Shown here: positions 9,069 to 17,697 of the stretch, piece by piece
Position numbering within the stretch: position 1 is the stretch's first letter
Layout of the letters: each line of letters opens with the position of its first letter
Assembly: GCA_964275585.1 (NCBI GenBank)
Contig: CAXYCJ010000016.1
Span: forward strand, 31,635 to 95,634
Source of the DNA: D2472 sp964275585
Lineage (GTDB): Bacteria > Pseudomonadota > Gammaproteobacteria > Magnimaribacterales > D2472
Direction: 5' to 3'
DNA length: 64,000 nt
Notes under the pieces: model-generated
Seen by the model: the letters and a program-made list of their open reading frames with translations, nothing else
What the model was told of the DNA's origin: nothing
Database searches by the model: none
Position numbers and translations under genes: made by a program

Positions 9069-9992
9069 ATGAATAGAGTAACTGAAATCTTAGGTGTTAA
9101 ATATCCAATTATTCAAGCCCCAATGGGCTGGATTGCTAGAAGTCAGCTAGCCTCTGCTGTCTCCAATGCAGGAGGATTTGGGATCATAGAAACATCATCT
9201 GGAGAGACTGAAAACTGCAAAGCTGAAATTCTGGCCATGTCAGAGCTTACTGATAAACCTTTTGGAGTGAATCTACCTTTAATGTTTCTAAGAGATGAAA
9301 GCATGATTGAATTAGTATTAGAGCAGGGTATAAAATTTGTTACAACCTCAGCTGGCGATCCCGGTAAATACATTCACATACTTAAAGATTCTGGTATCAA
9401 AGTTTTTCATGCTGTCCCCAGTGTGGCCGGAGCTGTAAAAGCTGCTGATGCAGGCGTAGATGGTTTAGTGATTGAAGGAACAGAAGGCGGCGGTTTTAAG
9501 AGTCCTGAAGAAGTTGGATTGATAGTATTAATTCAAGCAATTAGAAAACATACAGATCTACCAATCATTGCTGCTGGAGGAATAGTGGATGGAGTGGGAA
9601 TGGCTGCAGCATTTGCTGCTGGAGCTGAGGGCATTCAGATGGGTACCCGATTTGTCTCTTCTAAAGAAAGCCCAGTCCATGAAAACTTTAAAAATTCTAT
9701 TCTTGATTCGAATGAGCAAGGCACTTGGATTCTTAATAAGAAATCTAAACCTTGCATTAGAGCTTTGAAAACTGAATTTACCAAACAAATTCATGAAGCT
9801 GGAATTATGGAGATGACTGATATGATGAAAATCCAAGATCTCTATTTTGGCGGCGATATGAATGCAGCGCCTGCTCTCACTGGTCAATCAGCAGGATTGA
9901 TCGACACAGTAAAACCTGTTTCACAAATTATCAAAGAAACTATTGCTGAATTTAATGACGCATGCAGAAGAATGTCTAAACAAGAATTTTAA
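9069..9992 (+). CDS. NAD(P)H-dependent flavin oxidoreductase, nitronate monooxygenase-like
   Basis: A 307-residue FMN-binding TIM barrel of the 2-nitropropane dioxygenase family. Visible are I-I-Q-A-P-M-G-W near 14-21, S-N-A-G-G-F-G at 32-38, A-A-G-G-I-V-D-G and G-A-E-G-I-Q-M-G-T-R-F. In the motif where many nitronate monooxygenases have Gly-Gly-His, this protein has Gly-Gly-Phe (F143), so nitronate oxidation should not be assumed; it could be another flavin reductase. It is the first gene of the 9069-18666 operon. Its ATG sits at the predicted transcription start, with no Shine-Dalgarno site. Confidence 0.85.
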   Translation: MNRVTEILGVKYPIIQAPMGWIARSQLASAVSNAGGFGIIETSSGETENCKAEILAMSELTDKPFGVNLPLMFLRDESMIELVLEQGIKFVTTSAGDPGKYIHILKDSGIKVFHAVPSVAGAVKAADAGVDGLVIEGTEGGGFKSPEEVGLIVLIQAIRKHTDLPIIAAGGIVDGVGMAAAFAAGAEGIQMGTRFVSSKESPVHENFKNSILDSNEQGTWILNKKSKPCIRALKTEFTKQIHEAGIMEMTDMMKIQDLYFGGDMNAAPALTGQSAGLIDTVKPVSQIIKETIAEFNDACRRMSKQEF

Positions 9993-9994
9993 CA

Positions 9995-11035
9995 ATGAAA
10001 AGCTTAAACCCCATTCCCATCATAGGCGTACCTGCATCACCTTATACAAGAAAAATGATTGCATTGATGCGTTTTAGAAGGATTCCTTTTGCAATAGAGT
10101 GGGGTGATGCTAGAGCGTTGATAAAAAAACATAATATAGAGGAGCCAAAGCCTGTTTTATTGCCAGTAATGATTTTTGAAGTTGACGGTGCGCAAAAAGC
10201 AGTTACTGACTCCACTCCAATCATTCGCCATTTAGAGAACGAATTTCCAGATCGAGGAGTTATTCCTCATGATCCAAAATTAGCTTTTCTGAACTATATT
10301 CTTGAAGATTTTGGAGATGAATGGGTGACAAAATATATGTTTCATTACAGATGGCACTTTAAAGAAGATATAGACAATGCAGGTACCATCTTGCCATTGT
10401 TAAGTGATGTGACTCTCGATAAAGAATTACATCAGTCTTTCAAGGAACTTTTTTCTGAATTGCAGACTAGTCGTCTTTGGGTTGTAGGCTCAAATGAAGC
10501 AACTGCTCCAATCATTGAGGCAAGTTATAAGAGGTTTCTACAACAGCTTGAAGACCTCCTATCAGTAAATTCATTTTTATTTGGCAGTCGCCCATCATCA
10601 GCTGATTACGCAATATTTGGCCAATTGGTTGCATTAACAGGCTTTGATCCAACGCCACGAGCAATCGCTCACAAAATATCACCACGGATTATTGCATGGC
10701 AGGATCTTATGGAGGATATGGGTGGCTTGGATCCTCAGGAAGATGATTGGATGAGTTATGAGGCTGCCCAAGAGCATTTAGTGGATATCTTCAAAGAGGT
10801 CGGCAAAGTTTATTTACCAGCGCTCTTGGCTAATGCAAAAGCCATTTCTGCCAAGGAGAAGACCTGGACTGCTGAGATAGATGGCGCTCAATGGGAGCAG
10901 CGTAGCTTTCCATATCAAGCAAAATGCTTGCAATGTATTAACGATGAATTCAATACTTTAAATAAAGACGATCAAAACCAAATCATGCCTTTTTTAAAGA
11001 AGACTGGTTGTGAAGACTTAATTGAGAAGGATTAG
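9995..11035 (+). CDS. Glutathione S-transferase-like protein (long form)
   Basis: A 346-residue protein with an N-terminal thioredoxin-like GST domain (V-P-A-S-P-Y-T-R-K near 17-25, then T-D-S-T-P-I-I-R-H-L-E for the glutathione-binding region) and a helical C-terminal GST domain with S-S-A-D-Y-A-I-F-G. It is longer than a usual ~220-residue GST; the extra C-terminal ~100 residues are unrecognised. It lies two bases after the flavin oxidoreductase and two before the haloalkane dehalogenase, so it is cotranscribed. The substrate is unknown. Confidence 0.75.
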   Translation: MKSLNPIPIIGVPASPYTRKMIALMRFRRIPFAIEWGDARALIKKHNIEEPKPVLLPVMIFEVDGAQKAVTDSTPIIRHLENEFPDRGVIPHDPKLAFLNYILEDFGDEWVTKYMFHYRWHFKEDIDNAGTILPLLSDVTLDKELHQSFKELFSELQTSRLWVVGSNEATAPIIEASYKRFLQQLEDLLSVNSFLFGSRPSSADYAIFGQLVALTGFDPTPRAIAHKISPRIIAWQDLMEDMGGLDPQEDDWMSYEAAQEHLVDIFKEVGKVYLPALLANAKAISAKEKTWTAEIDGAQWEQRSFPYQAKCLQCINDEFNTLNKDDQNQIMPFLKKTGCEDLIEKD

Positions 11036-11037
11036 AT

Positions 11038-12123
11038 ATGAAAGTATTAAGAACGCCTGATGAAAGATTTAATGACTTAAAGGAGTATCCATTTGAGCCT
11101 CATTACACAAATATCAAAACTCATGATGGAACAACTTTAAGAATTCATCATATCGATGAAGGTCCAAGGGATGGGCCAATCCTTCTAGCCATGCATGGCC
11201 AACCAGTTTGGAGTTATCTTTACGCAAGAATGATCCCGTTTTTTATTAAAGCTGGTATTAGGGTAATAGCTCCAGACTTACCAGGATATGGTAAGTCAGA
11301 TAAGCCAGCAGCTAGAGAGGACTTCACCTATCAAAGGCAAGTTGATTGGATGGGTGAATGGTTAAAAGAAAATAATTTTTTAAATTTAACTTTTTTTGGT
11401 CAGGACTGGGGAGGCCTCATTGGACTTCGAATGGTTGCGCAAGATCCTGATAGATTTACCAAGGTATCTATGGGAAATACTGGATTACCATATAATCCAG
11501 ATGTTCCTCAAGAAGTTATTGATCAGGTCAAAGATTTCAGAGCAAGCGATTTAAAACTTACGCCAATGAGCATGCAAAAAGAGGTTAAGCAGATGGATGG
11601 AAAAAGTCTTTCAAAAGATTCATCTACTACCTTTCATCCAGCATTAAAATTTATGTATTGGCAAAAATTTTGCTGGGATACAGAAAATTTGCCAGTTGGA
11701 TTTATCAACTCAACCATGATGGAAAAAAGATCTAAAGTTTCTATGATGGGGCAATATCTTTTTGAAAATTTAGGCTTAGCAAAGATTTCACCATTTACCT
11801 CAGACCTAGTGAAAGCTTATGAAGCACCTTTTCCAGATCCATCTTTTAAAATGGGTCCTCGCGCAATGCCAAGCCATGTTCCAATTATTCCAGATACATC
11901 TTTGGATGCTCAAAGACAGGCAAGAGACTTTTTTAAAACTTCAACCAAACCATTCTTAGCAGTGTTTGCTGGTGATGATCCTGTAACCAATGGCATTGAA
12001 AAAGATGTTCTGCAAATGGCGCCAAATGCAAAAAGTGCACCTCATATTGGAGGAGGGCATTTTTATCAATGGACGAGACCAAAGCAACTATCTGATATTC
12101 TAATAACTTTTATTAAGGAATAG
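11038..12123 (+). CDS. Haloalkane dehalogenase-like alpha/beta hydrolase
   Basis: A 361-residue alpha/beta hydrolase resembling subfamily I haloalkane dehalogenases. M-H-G-Q-P-V-W-S-Y-L-Y (52-62) contains the oxyanion-hole region, A-P-D-L-P-G-Y-G-K-S-D-K-P follows, and the nucleophile elbow G-Q-D-W-G-G has D123 followed by W124, the classical halide-binding tryptophan. The likely acid lies in G-D-D-P (312-315) and the catalytic histidine is H341 in G-G-G-H. An epoxide hydrolase is the alternative, but Asp-Trp after Gln favours dehalogenation. It is about 50 residues longer than DhlA, mostly in the lid. An AAGGA Shine-Dalgarno site precedes the start. Confidence 0.8.
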   Translation: MKVLRTPDERFNDLKEYPFEPHYTNIKTHDGTTLRIHHIDEGPRDGPILLAMHGQPVWSYLYARMIPFFIKAGIRVIAPDLPGYGKSDKPAAREDFTYQRQVDWMGEWLKENNFLNLTFFGQDWGGLIGLRMVAQDPDRFTKVSMGNTGLPYNPDVPQEVIDQVKDFRASDLKLTPMSMQKEVKQMDGKSLSKDSSTTFHPALKFMYWQKFCWDTENLPVGFINSTMMEKRSKVSMMGQYLFENLGLAKISPFTSDLVKAYEAPFPDPSFKMGPRAMPSHVPIIPDTSLDAQRQARDFFKTSTKPFLAVFAGDDPVTNGIEKDVLQMAPNAKSAPHIGGGHFYQWTRPKQLSDILITFIKE

Positions 12124-12125
12124 AT

Positions 12126-12809
12126 ATGATTGATTTTTATACAGCCCCAACTCCTAACGGCCACAAAGTTTCGTGCGCCCTAGAAGCCATGGAATTAGAT
12201 TATGAAACCCGCGTTATTAATTTATCTGAGAATGAGCAAAAGGAGCCTGATTTTCTTGCGATTAGTCCTAACGGAAGAATTCCTGCAATTGTAGACAGGG
12301 ATGCAAACAATCTGGCTATTTTTGAGTCAGGAGCCATCATGATTTATCTTGCAGAAAAGACCGGTAAGCTCATGCCTACCGACCCTAATGAAAAAGCAAA
12401 AGTTTTAGAATGGTTGATGTTTCAGATGGGCGGAGTTGGACCAATGATGGGCCAAGCAAATGTTTTTTTTCGGTATTTTCCAGAAAAAATTCAACCGGCC
12501 ATTGATCGGTACCAAAATGAAGGCAGAAGACTGTTTGAAGTGCTTGATACCCATTTAGCTAAACAGGAGTGGTTAGCAACAGACTACTCAATAGCAGATA
12601 TTGCCAATTGGTGTTGGGTGAGAACGCACAAATGGTCAGGAATTTCAGTCGAGGGATTGGATCACCTTGAGCGATGGATAAAAGCAATGTATGAGCAGCC
12701 AGGAATGGTTGCAGGCATAGCAGTTCCTGTAAAGATTGAAAGTCTTTTAAATGACGATGAAAAAATGAAAGAGTTTACAAAGAATGCTGAGAAAATGGTT
12801 AAAAAATAA
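12126..12809 (+). CDS. Glutathione S-transferase, YfcG/Ure2p-like
   Basis: A 227-residue GST. The N-terminal thioredoxin fold has T-P-N-G-H-K, the cis-proline motif G-R-I-P-A-I and the glutathione-binding F-E-S-G-A-I-M-I-Y-L-A-E. The C-terminal helical domain contains S-I-A-D-I-A-N. The T-P-N-G active-site region is typical of Nu/Ure2p-like bacterial GSTs such as YfcG, which have disulfide reductase activity. It lies two bases after the dehalogenase, with the next GST 13 bases downstream. Confidence 0.85.
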   Translation: MIDFYTAPTPNGHKVSCALEAMELDYETRVINLSENEQKEPDFLAISPNGRIPAIVDRDANNLAIFESGAIMIYLAEKTGKLMPTDPNEKAKVLEWLMFQMGGVGPMMGQANVFFRYFPEKIQPAIDRYQNEGRRLFEVLDTHLAKQEWLATDYSIADIANWCWVRTHKWSGISVEGLDHLERWIKAMYEQPGMVAGIAVPVKIESLLNDDEKMKEFTKNAEKMVKK

Positions 12810-12822
12810 ATAGGAGAAAAAA

Positions 12823-13437
12823 ATGTTAAAAGTACATTTTGTTGCGGGAACTAGATCGGGAAGAGTGGTTTGGCTGTTAGAGGAGTTAGGGCTGGAATAT
12901 GAGGTAAATATTATGCCATTCACCAAAGAAGGCTTGAAATCGCCAGAGCATAGATCAAGACATGCTCTTGGAAGAGTGCCTGTATTAGAAGATGGCGATA
13001 TTTCAATTTTTGAATCTGGTGCCATCATAGATTATATTATCGAGCGACATCAAAATGGAGGTTTAAAGCCCAGCCCTGATTCACCTGATTTTCCATATTA
13101 TTTACAGTGGTTTCATTACTGCGAAGGGATGGTAATGCCTCCAATGAATCAAATTGTTGTTCAAACAATTTTATTGCCACCTGATAGAAGAGATGAAGCT
13201 GTATTAAATCAAGCAAAGAAATTACTGTCCAAGGCGCTTGCTCCAGTCAATGATGCTCTTGCTGGAAAAGATTATTTAATTGGAGATTTCTCTGCTGCAG
13301 ATTTGATGCTTGGACACTCATGTTTTATGGCTAATAGATTGGGCTGTGTGACCGATGATATGCAAAACATTAAAGATTATGTCGCTAGAATTAATGCTAG
13401 GCCTGCATTCAAAAAAGCTATCACAATGGGTGAGTAA
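12823..13437 (+). CDS. Glutathione S-transferase family protein
   Basis: A 204-residue GST. The N-terminal domain shows G-T-R-S-G-R-V-V-W-L-L-E-E-L and the glutathione-binding F-E-S-G-A-I-I-D-Y-I-I-E; the C-terminal domain has L-I-G-D-F-S-A-A-D. It is distinct from the preceding GST, whose active site is T-P-N-G. AGGAG upstream gives a good ribosome-binding site. It is part of the operon with dehalogenase and nitronate monooxygenase-like genes, consistent with conjugation or reductive handling of electrophiles. Confidence 0.85.
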   Translation: MLKVHFVAGTRSGRVVWLLEELGLEYEVNIMPFTKEGLKSPEHRSRHALGRVPVLEDGDISIFESGAIIDYIIERHQNGGLKPSPDSPDFPYYLQWFHYCEGMVMPPMNQIVVQTILLPPDRRDEAVLNQAKKLLSKALAPVNDALAGKDYLIGDFSAADLMLGHSCFMANRLGCVTDDMQNIKDYVARINARPAFKKAITMGE

Positions 13438-13439
13438 GA

Positions 13440-13856
13440 ATGGAAGTCAAAAATAGTGTAATACCTAATAAGGAACAAATGGATAAATTTTTAGAGGGAG
13501 ACATTGAGTCACCCATATCAATGGTGAATCTGCTTAAATTTAAAGAAAAAGCTGAGTATGAAGACGGAAGAGACACTAATTTATCTGGCAAAGAAGCTTA
13601 TATGATTTATGGAATGGAAGTCCGAGAGCATCTTAAAAAAGTTGGCGGTGAAATTGTCTTCGGCGGCGAAATCAGTCGATTGATGTTGGGCGAGGTAGAA
13701 GATCTTTGGGACAGTGTTGCAGTCGCAAGATATCCCAGCAGAAAAGCCATGCTGAAAATGATGATGGATGCTGATTACCAAGAAAGTGAGAAGCATAGAT
13801 CTGCTGGACTGCTTGGACAATTAAACATAGAAACAAAAACAGAAGGAGCTATTTAG
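13440..13856 (+). CDS. DUF1330 family protein
   Basis: A 138-residue protein with the compact alpha/beta (dimeric ferredoxin-like) DUF1330 pattern: M-V-N-L-L-K-F-K near 26-33, then Y-G-x-E-V and V-A-V-A-R-Y-P-S-R-K-A-M. The function of DUF1330 is unknown. The start lies two bases after the GST stop, and the last base of its stop is shared with the GTG start of the next gene. It contains no obvious catalytic residues that can be named. Confidence 0.7.
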   Translation: MEVKNSVIPNKEQMDKFLEGDIESPISMVNLLKFKEKAEYEDGRDTNLSGKEAYMIYGMEVREHLKKVGGEIVFGGEISRLMLGEVEDLWDSVAVARYPSRKAMLKMMMDADYQESEKHRSAGLLGQLNIETKTEGAI

Positions 13857-14323
13857 TGCTCAATAAAATTTTCCCCCCCATGGCTGACAATAACTTTAGC
13901 GGCCATGTAATAGCCTTCTGGGGGTTCATTCTTTTTACAGGAATTATGACTTGGCGATCAATCGTTCATATGCTGTTTGAGAAATATGGATTTCATGGAA
14001 TAGGAAATTTTCTAGCCATTGAAGGCGATCCTGATCCCATGCTACTAATCTATAGATTTTTTTCTCTTTGGGGTTTTGCACAATTAATTTTTTGTTTAGT
14101 TTGTTGGGTTGTAATTTTTCGATATAGAGCTTTAATTCCCTTAATGTATTTATTTTGGTTATTTGAGTGGAGCTTTAGACTCTTTGGATACTCAGTGATT
14201 AGAGAGCCAATTGCCGTTCAAGGAGTTTATACCGTCGATGTGACTCCTGGTATAGCTTTAGCTCCCTATGTTTCTTTACTTTTAATCATTCTTTTTAGCC
14301 TTTCGCTTTTGGAAAAAAAATAA
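13856..14323 (+). CDS. Small integral membrane protein of unknown function
   Basis: A 155-residue protein with four predicted transmembrane segments, at about residues 18-40, 65-88, 90-112 and 132-152. No family was recognised. The start is GTG, sharing its first base with the TAG stop of the DUF1330 gene (TAGTG), so translation is probably coupled. Charged and aromatic residues in the middle loops (E-G-D-P-D-P) have no known meaning. Membership of the operon is clear from spacing. Confidence 0.65.
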   Translation: MLNKIFPPMADNNFSGHVIAFWGFILFTGIMTWRSIVHMLFEKYGFHGIGNFLAIEGDPDPMLLIYRFFSLWGFAQLIFCLVCWVVIFRYRALIPLMYLFWLFEWSFRLFGYSVIREPIAVQGVYTVDVTPGIALAPYVSLLLIILFSLSLLEKK

Positions 14324-14338
14324 CTTCAGGACAGCAGC

Positions 14339-15442
14339 ATGGATCAATTTCAAACTTTAAAATCAGATTTAACTCAATCAAGAATTATAGCTGTTGATTC
14401 ACCTTCAATTGATGAAGGTGAAATTGCAGTGCAAATTGAGAGCTATGCTTTTACTGCCAATAACGTTACTTATGGAGTGGCGGGTAACACCATTGGATAT
14501 TGGAAATTTTTTCCAGCTGAGCACAATGAAAATAATGCATGGGGTTGCATACCCATGTGGGGTTTTGCAGAAGTTGTTGAATCAAATAATACAAATTTTA
14601 AGAATGGAGAGAGATTATTTGGGTATTTTCCTGCAGCAGATGCATTAACACTTAGCCCAATTAAGGTTTCCGATCAAAGCTTTAGCGATGGCAAAGAACA
14701 TCGAAAAGAATTACCACCTGTTTACAATAATTATGTCAGACTTGCTGGAGATCAAGATTATGATGAATCTATGGATGCCGTGCGAGCGCTCTTATTTCCT
14801 CTTCATATTACGGCATTTTGTTTGTGTGATTCCTTGGCAGAAGATTCATACTTGGGCGCATCACAGGTAATTATTGTTAGCGCTTCGAGCAAAACAGCGA
14901 TCGGCCTGGCTCAAGGTTTAGCCGATGCTGAAGATTCACCAAAAATAGTTGGCTTAACATCTGCAGCAAATGCTAAGTTTGTTAAGAGTTTAGGTTGTTA
15001 TGATGAAGTGATTTCATACGACGAGATGAATCATTTGGATTACTCTGCAGGCTCTGTAATGGTTGATATGGCAGGCAACCGAGAAATTTTGGGAACCCTG
15101 CATACAAAGCTGGGAGATCAAATGCTAAAGTGCCTTACTGTAGGCATGACACATTGGGATAATGAGACAACTGCAGAGGATGCCTTAGGGCAAGCAATGC
15201 TAAGAGATAGAACGGAATTCTTTTTTGCCCCAGCCCATATTCAAAAGCGCATCGGAGACTGGGGTCATGCAGGCTATGCTGAAAAAACAAATTTATTCAT
15301 GAATGCCAGAGCGTTGCAAAGTAAAGATTGGATGCAGGTCAAAGAGATTTCTGGGTTAGAAAACTTTACTAGCACTTATGAAGATGTGGTTGCAGGAAAG
15401 ATTAATCCAAATGAAGGCATTATTGTTAATCTTAAAAAATAA
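14339..15442 (+). CDS. DUF2855 family protein (MDR-like fold)
   Basis: A 367-residue protein matching what is known of DUF2855: an N-terminal GroES-like part (E-I-A-V-Q-I-E-S-Y-A-F-T-A-N-N-V-T-Y) followed by a Rossmann-like part (V-I-I-V-S-A-S-S-K-T-A-I-G). This resembles medium-chain dehydrogenases without their zinc ligands. The biochemical role is not established. It sits 15 bases after a small membrane protein with an AGGA ribosome-binding site. Presence in this operon suggests a reductase for the same compound class, which is inference. Confidence 0.75.
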   Translation: MDQFQTLKSDLTQSRIIAVDSPSIDEGEIAVQIESYAFTANNVTYGVAGNTIGYWKFFPAEHNENNAWGCIPMWGFAEVVESNNTNFKNGERLFGYFPAADALTLSPIKVSDQSFSDGKEHRKELPPVYNNYVRLAGDQDYDESMDAVRALLFPLHITAFCLCDSLAEDSYLGASQVIIVSASSKTAIGLAQGLADAEDSPKIVGLTSAANAKFVKSLGCYDEVISYDEMNHLDYSAGSVMVDMAGNREILGTLHTKLGDQMLKCLTVGMTHWDNETTAEDALGQAMLRDRTEFFFAPAHIQKRIGDWGHAGYAEKTNLFMNARALQSKDWMQVKEISGLENFTSTYEDVVAGKINPNEGIIVNLKK

Positions 15443-15458
15443 TTAAAAGGAGATCAAA

Positions 15459-15842
15459 ATGAAAAATGTATTAATAGTGCTTACGGGGTTGTTAGGAGCT
15501 GTATTTTTTGTAATGGGTTTGCAATGGATATTAAGCCCTGCAGAGATTGCTGAAAATTTGGGCATACTTGGTTTATTAGAAACAAAAGATCTGGCATTAA
15601 GCACTCAAATTGGAGATCTAGGTAGTTTTTTTATTACTGTTGGAGCAATGACCTTAATCGGAGCGCTTACGCAAATACGCCATTGGTTCTATGCACCCTC
15701 CATGCTCTTGCTTGTAGCAGCACTGTTCAGATCTCTCTCCACATTTCATGGAGCACCATTTGCAACTGAACAAATTATTATTGAGGTTGTTGTGGGATTA
15801 TTTTTAATCTTTGCTGGATCAAGAATTTCAACTGAAGATTAA
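15459..15842 (+). CDS. Small membrane protein, possibly DUF4345-like
   Basis: A 127-residue protein with four hydrophobic segments (about 3-25, 47-66, 75-93 and 101-121). The pattern of short loops, with G-D-L-G-S-F-F between the first two helices, is similar to DUF4345-type small membrane proteins, but the assignment is weak. It has a strong AGGAG ribosome-binding site and lies three bases before the MBL hydrolase start. The function is unknown. Confidence 0.6.
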   Translation: MKNVLIVLTGLLGAVFFVMGLQWILSPAEIAENLGILGLLETKDLALSTQIGDLGSFFITVGAMTLIGALTQIRHWFYAPSMLLLVAALFRSLSTFHGAPFATEQIIIEVVVGLFLIFAGSRISTED

Positions 15843-15845
15843 AAC

Positions 15846-16898
15846 ATGAAGCTTGTCAAATATATATCTATTGCAGCTGTAATTGGTTTTATTTTGGTAT
15901 CTATTTTAACGAGAGTTCCCACTGTTCAAGATCGCCTGATGTTTAGCTTTATTCAGAGCTTAGGTAGTTCAACTGCGGATCTAAACGACGATTCATTATC
16001 CGCAGTTGTGTGTGGCTCTCGATCTCCACTTCCATCACCAGGAAGAGCTCAAACATGCATCTTAGTTAATGCAGGCGGGAATTATTATGTTGTTGATATT
16101 GGAGACGGCAGCGCAGTAAATCTCAACAATTGGAGGATAGATACTAATAAGATTCGCGCTACTCTATTAACTCACCTTCACTCAGACCACATCTCAGATC
16201 TTGCAGACCTGCATTTAATGACATGGATCAATTCTTCTCACAAAAAACCTTTGGATGTTTATGGTCCCGAGGGTGTTGAGCTTGTAACTCAGGGTTTTGA
16301 AGATGCTTATCAACTTGATTACCAATTCAGACATGAGCATCATGGCGATAAAATTGCACCAAAAGATATTGCTGGGTTTAATCCCTTTCCGATAGATTTA
16401 ACAAATCCAGTCATCATTGATGAAGATGGTTTAAAGGTCACAGCATTTAGGGTGCTCCATGATCCAGTTGAACCAGCTTTAGGTTATAGATTTGACTATA
16501 AGGGTAGATCAATTGTTATTAGTGGAGACACTGCTTACAGCGAAAATCTAATCAAACATTCAAAAGATGCAGATGTTTTATTTCATGAGGCTCAAGCAAA
16601 TCATCAATTAGCCATTATGAAAAAAGCTTTAGCTAATAATAAAGGGCTAGTAAAAATTTTAAATGATATCGAGACTTATCATGCTACTCCAACCGAGGCT
16701 GCTAAGGCAGCGAACTTGGCCAATGTTGATCATTTGATGTTCTATCACCTCACTCCAGCACCAAGAAATAATTTGACAGAGAGAATGTTTTTTAGAGGAG
16801 TCAATGATATTAGAAAAGATTGGAGCTCTACAGAAGATGGCACTATGGTTGTTTTACCATTAGACTCAGATGAAATAATTATTACTAAGATAAATTAA
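15846..16898 (+). CDS. Metallo-beta-lactamase fold hydrolase (RNase Z-like subgroup), membrane-anchored or exported
   Basis: A 350-residue MBL-fold protein. The zinc-binding motif is H110-L-H112-S-D114-H115. Further ligands are expected in S-G-D-T-A-Y and in the late F-Y-H-L-T-P. Residues 5-22 are a hydrophobic segment near the N terminus, so the protein is probably anchored to or exported across the inner membrane. A housekeeping tRNase Z would not have such a leader, so an esterase or lactonase-type hydrolase is more likely. The stop shares one base with the SDR start. Confidence 0.8.
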   Translation: MKLVKYISIAAVIGFILVSILTRVPTVQDRLMFSFIQSLGSSTADLNDDSLSAVVCGSRSPLPSPGRAQTCILVNAGGNYYVVDIGDGSAVNLNNWRIDTNKIRATLLTHLHSDHISDLADLHLMTWINSSHKKPLDVYGPEGVELVTQGFEDAYQLDYQFRHEHHGDKIAPKDIAGFNPFPIDLTNPVIIDEDGLKVTAFRVLHDPVEPALGYRFDYKGRSIVISGDTAYSENLIKHSKDADVLFHEAQANHQLAIMKKALANNKGLVKILNDIETYHATPTEAAKAANLANVDHLMFYHLTPAPRNNLTERMFFRGVNDIRKDWSSTEDGTMVVLPLDSDEIIITKIN

Positions 16899-17686
16899 TG
16901 GATGTAAAAAATACAAGAGTTGTTGTTACTGGTGCTGCCAGTGGAATTGGAAAGGCTCTTTGTGAGGCTTTTCATAAAGCAGAAGCGAAATCTATTGTTG
17001 CCGTCGATATGAATTTAGAAGGCGCTCAGGAAACTGCGGACTCAGTCGAAGGCATAGCCATTCAAGCCAATGTTGGCAGTGAAGAAGATATTATAAATGT
17101 AATTCAAAAGGCAGATGAGCATGCCGGCGGCATAGATATCTTTTGCTCAAATGCAGGGATTGGTGGAGTACCAGGATTTTTTGAAGTTGAGGTATCCGAT
17201 TGGCAAAATATTTGGGAAGTAAATGTCCAAAGTCATATTTTTGCAGCCAAACATGTTTTACCTCAAATGATTGAACGAGGCGAAGGGTATTTAGTCAATA
17301 CCTCTTCAGCAGCAGGACTATTAACTCAATTGGGTGCAGCCGGTTATTCAGTGACAAAGGCAGCAGCAGTAAGTTTTGCTGAATGGATCAAGATTACATA
17401 TGGAGAAAAGGGCATTGGTGTTTCATGTTTATGCCCTCAAGCAGTTAGAACGGCCATGACTGCTCAAGGCCCTGGTGTTGCTGGTGTGGATGGAATGATG
17501 GAGGCAGATGTTGTTGCCGACGAAGTTTTAAAGTGCATCGCTGAAGAGAAATTTTTAGTACTACCGCATACAGAGGTGGCTGAGTATGTTTCAAGAAAGG
17601 GCAATGACAGAGACAGATGGATCTCAGGCATGCAAAGATTACAAAAACAATACGAAGATTTTTTAACCCCAGTGGACATGAAATAA
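16898..17686 (+). CDS. Short-chain dehydrogenase/reductase (SDR)
   Basis: A 262-residue classical SDR. T-G-A-A-S-G-I-G at 11-18 binds the cofactor, N-A-G lies at 85-87, and the catalytic residues are S137 or its neighbour, Y150 and K154 (Y-S-V-T-K). Acidic residue D37 after the second strand suggests NAD(H) preference. It overlaps the MBL gene by one base. Probable role: oxidation or reduction of an alcohol/carbonyl intermediate of the operon's pathway; substrate unknown. Confidence 0.85.
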   Translation: MDVKNTRVVVTGAASGIGKALCEAFHKAEAKSIVAVDMNLEGAQETADSVEGIAIQANVGSEEDIINVIQKADEHAGGIDIFCSNAGIGGVPGFFEVEVSDWQNIWEVNVQSHIFAAKHVLPQMIERGEGYLVNTSSAAGLLTQLGAAGYSVTKAAAVSFAEWIKITYGEKGIGVSCLCPQAVRTAMTAQGPGVAGVDGMMEADVVADEVLKCIAEEKFLVLPHTEVAEYVSRKGNDRDRWISGMQRLQKQYEDFLTPVDMK

Positions 17687-17697
17687 AAAGGAAAAAT

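Noticed and set aside
17617..17697. Upstream extension of the second nitronate monooxygenase into the SDR gene
   Set aside because: The extension lacks a ribosome-binding site and the family start begins at 17698 after AAAGGA.
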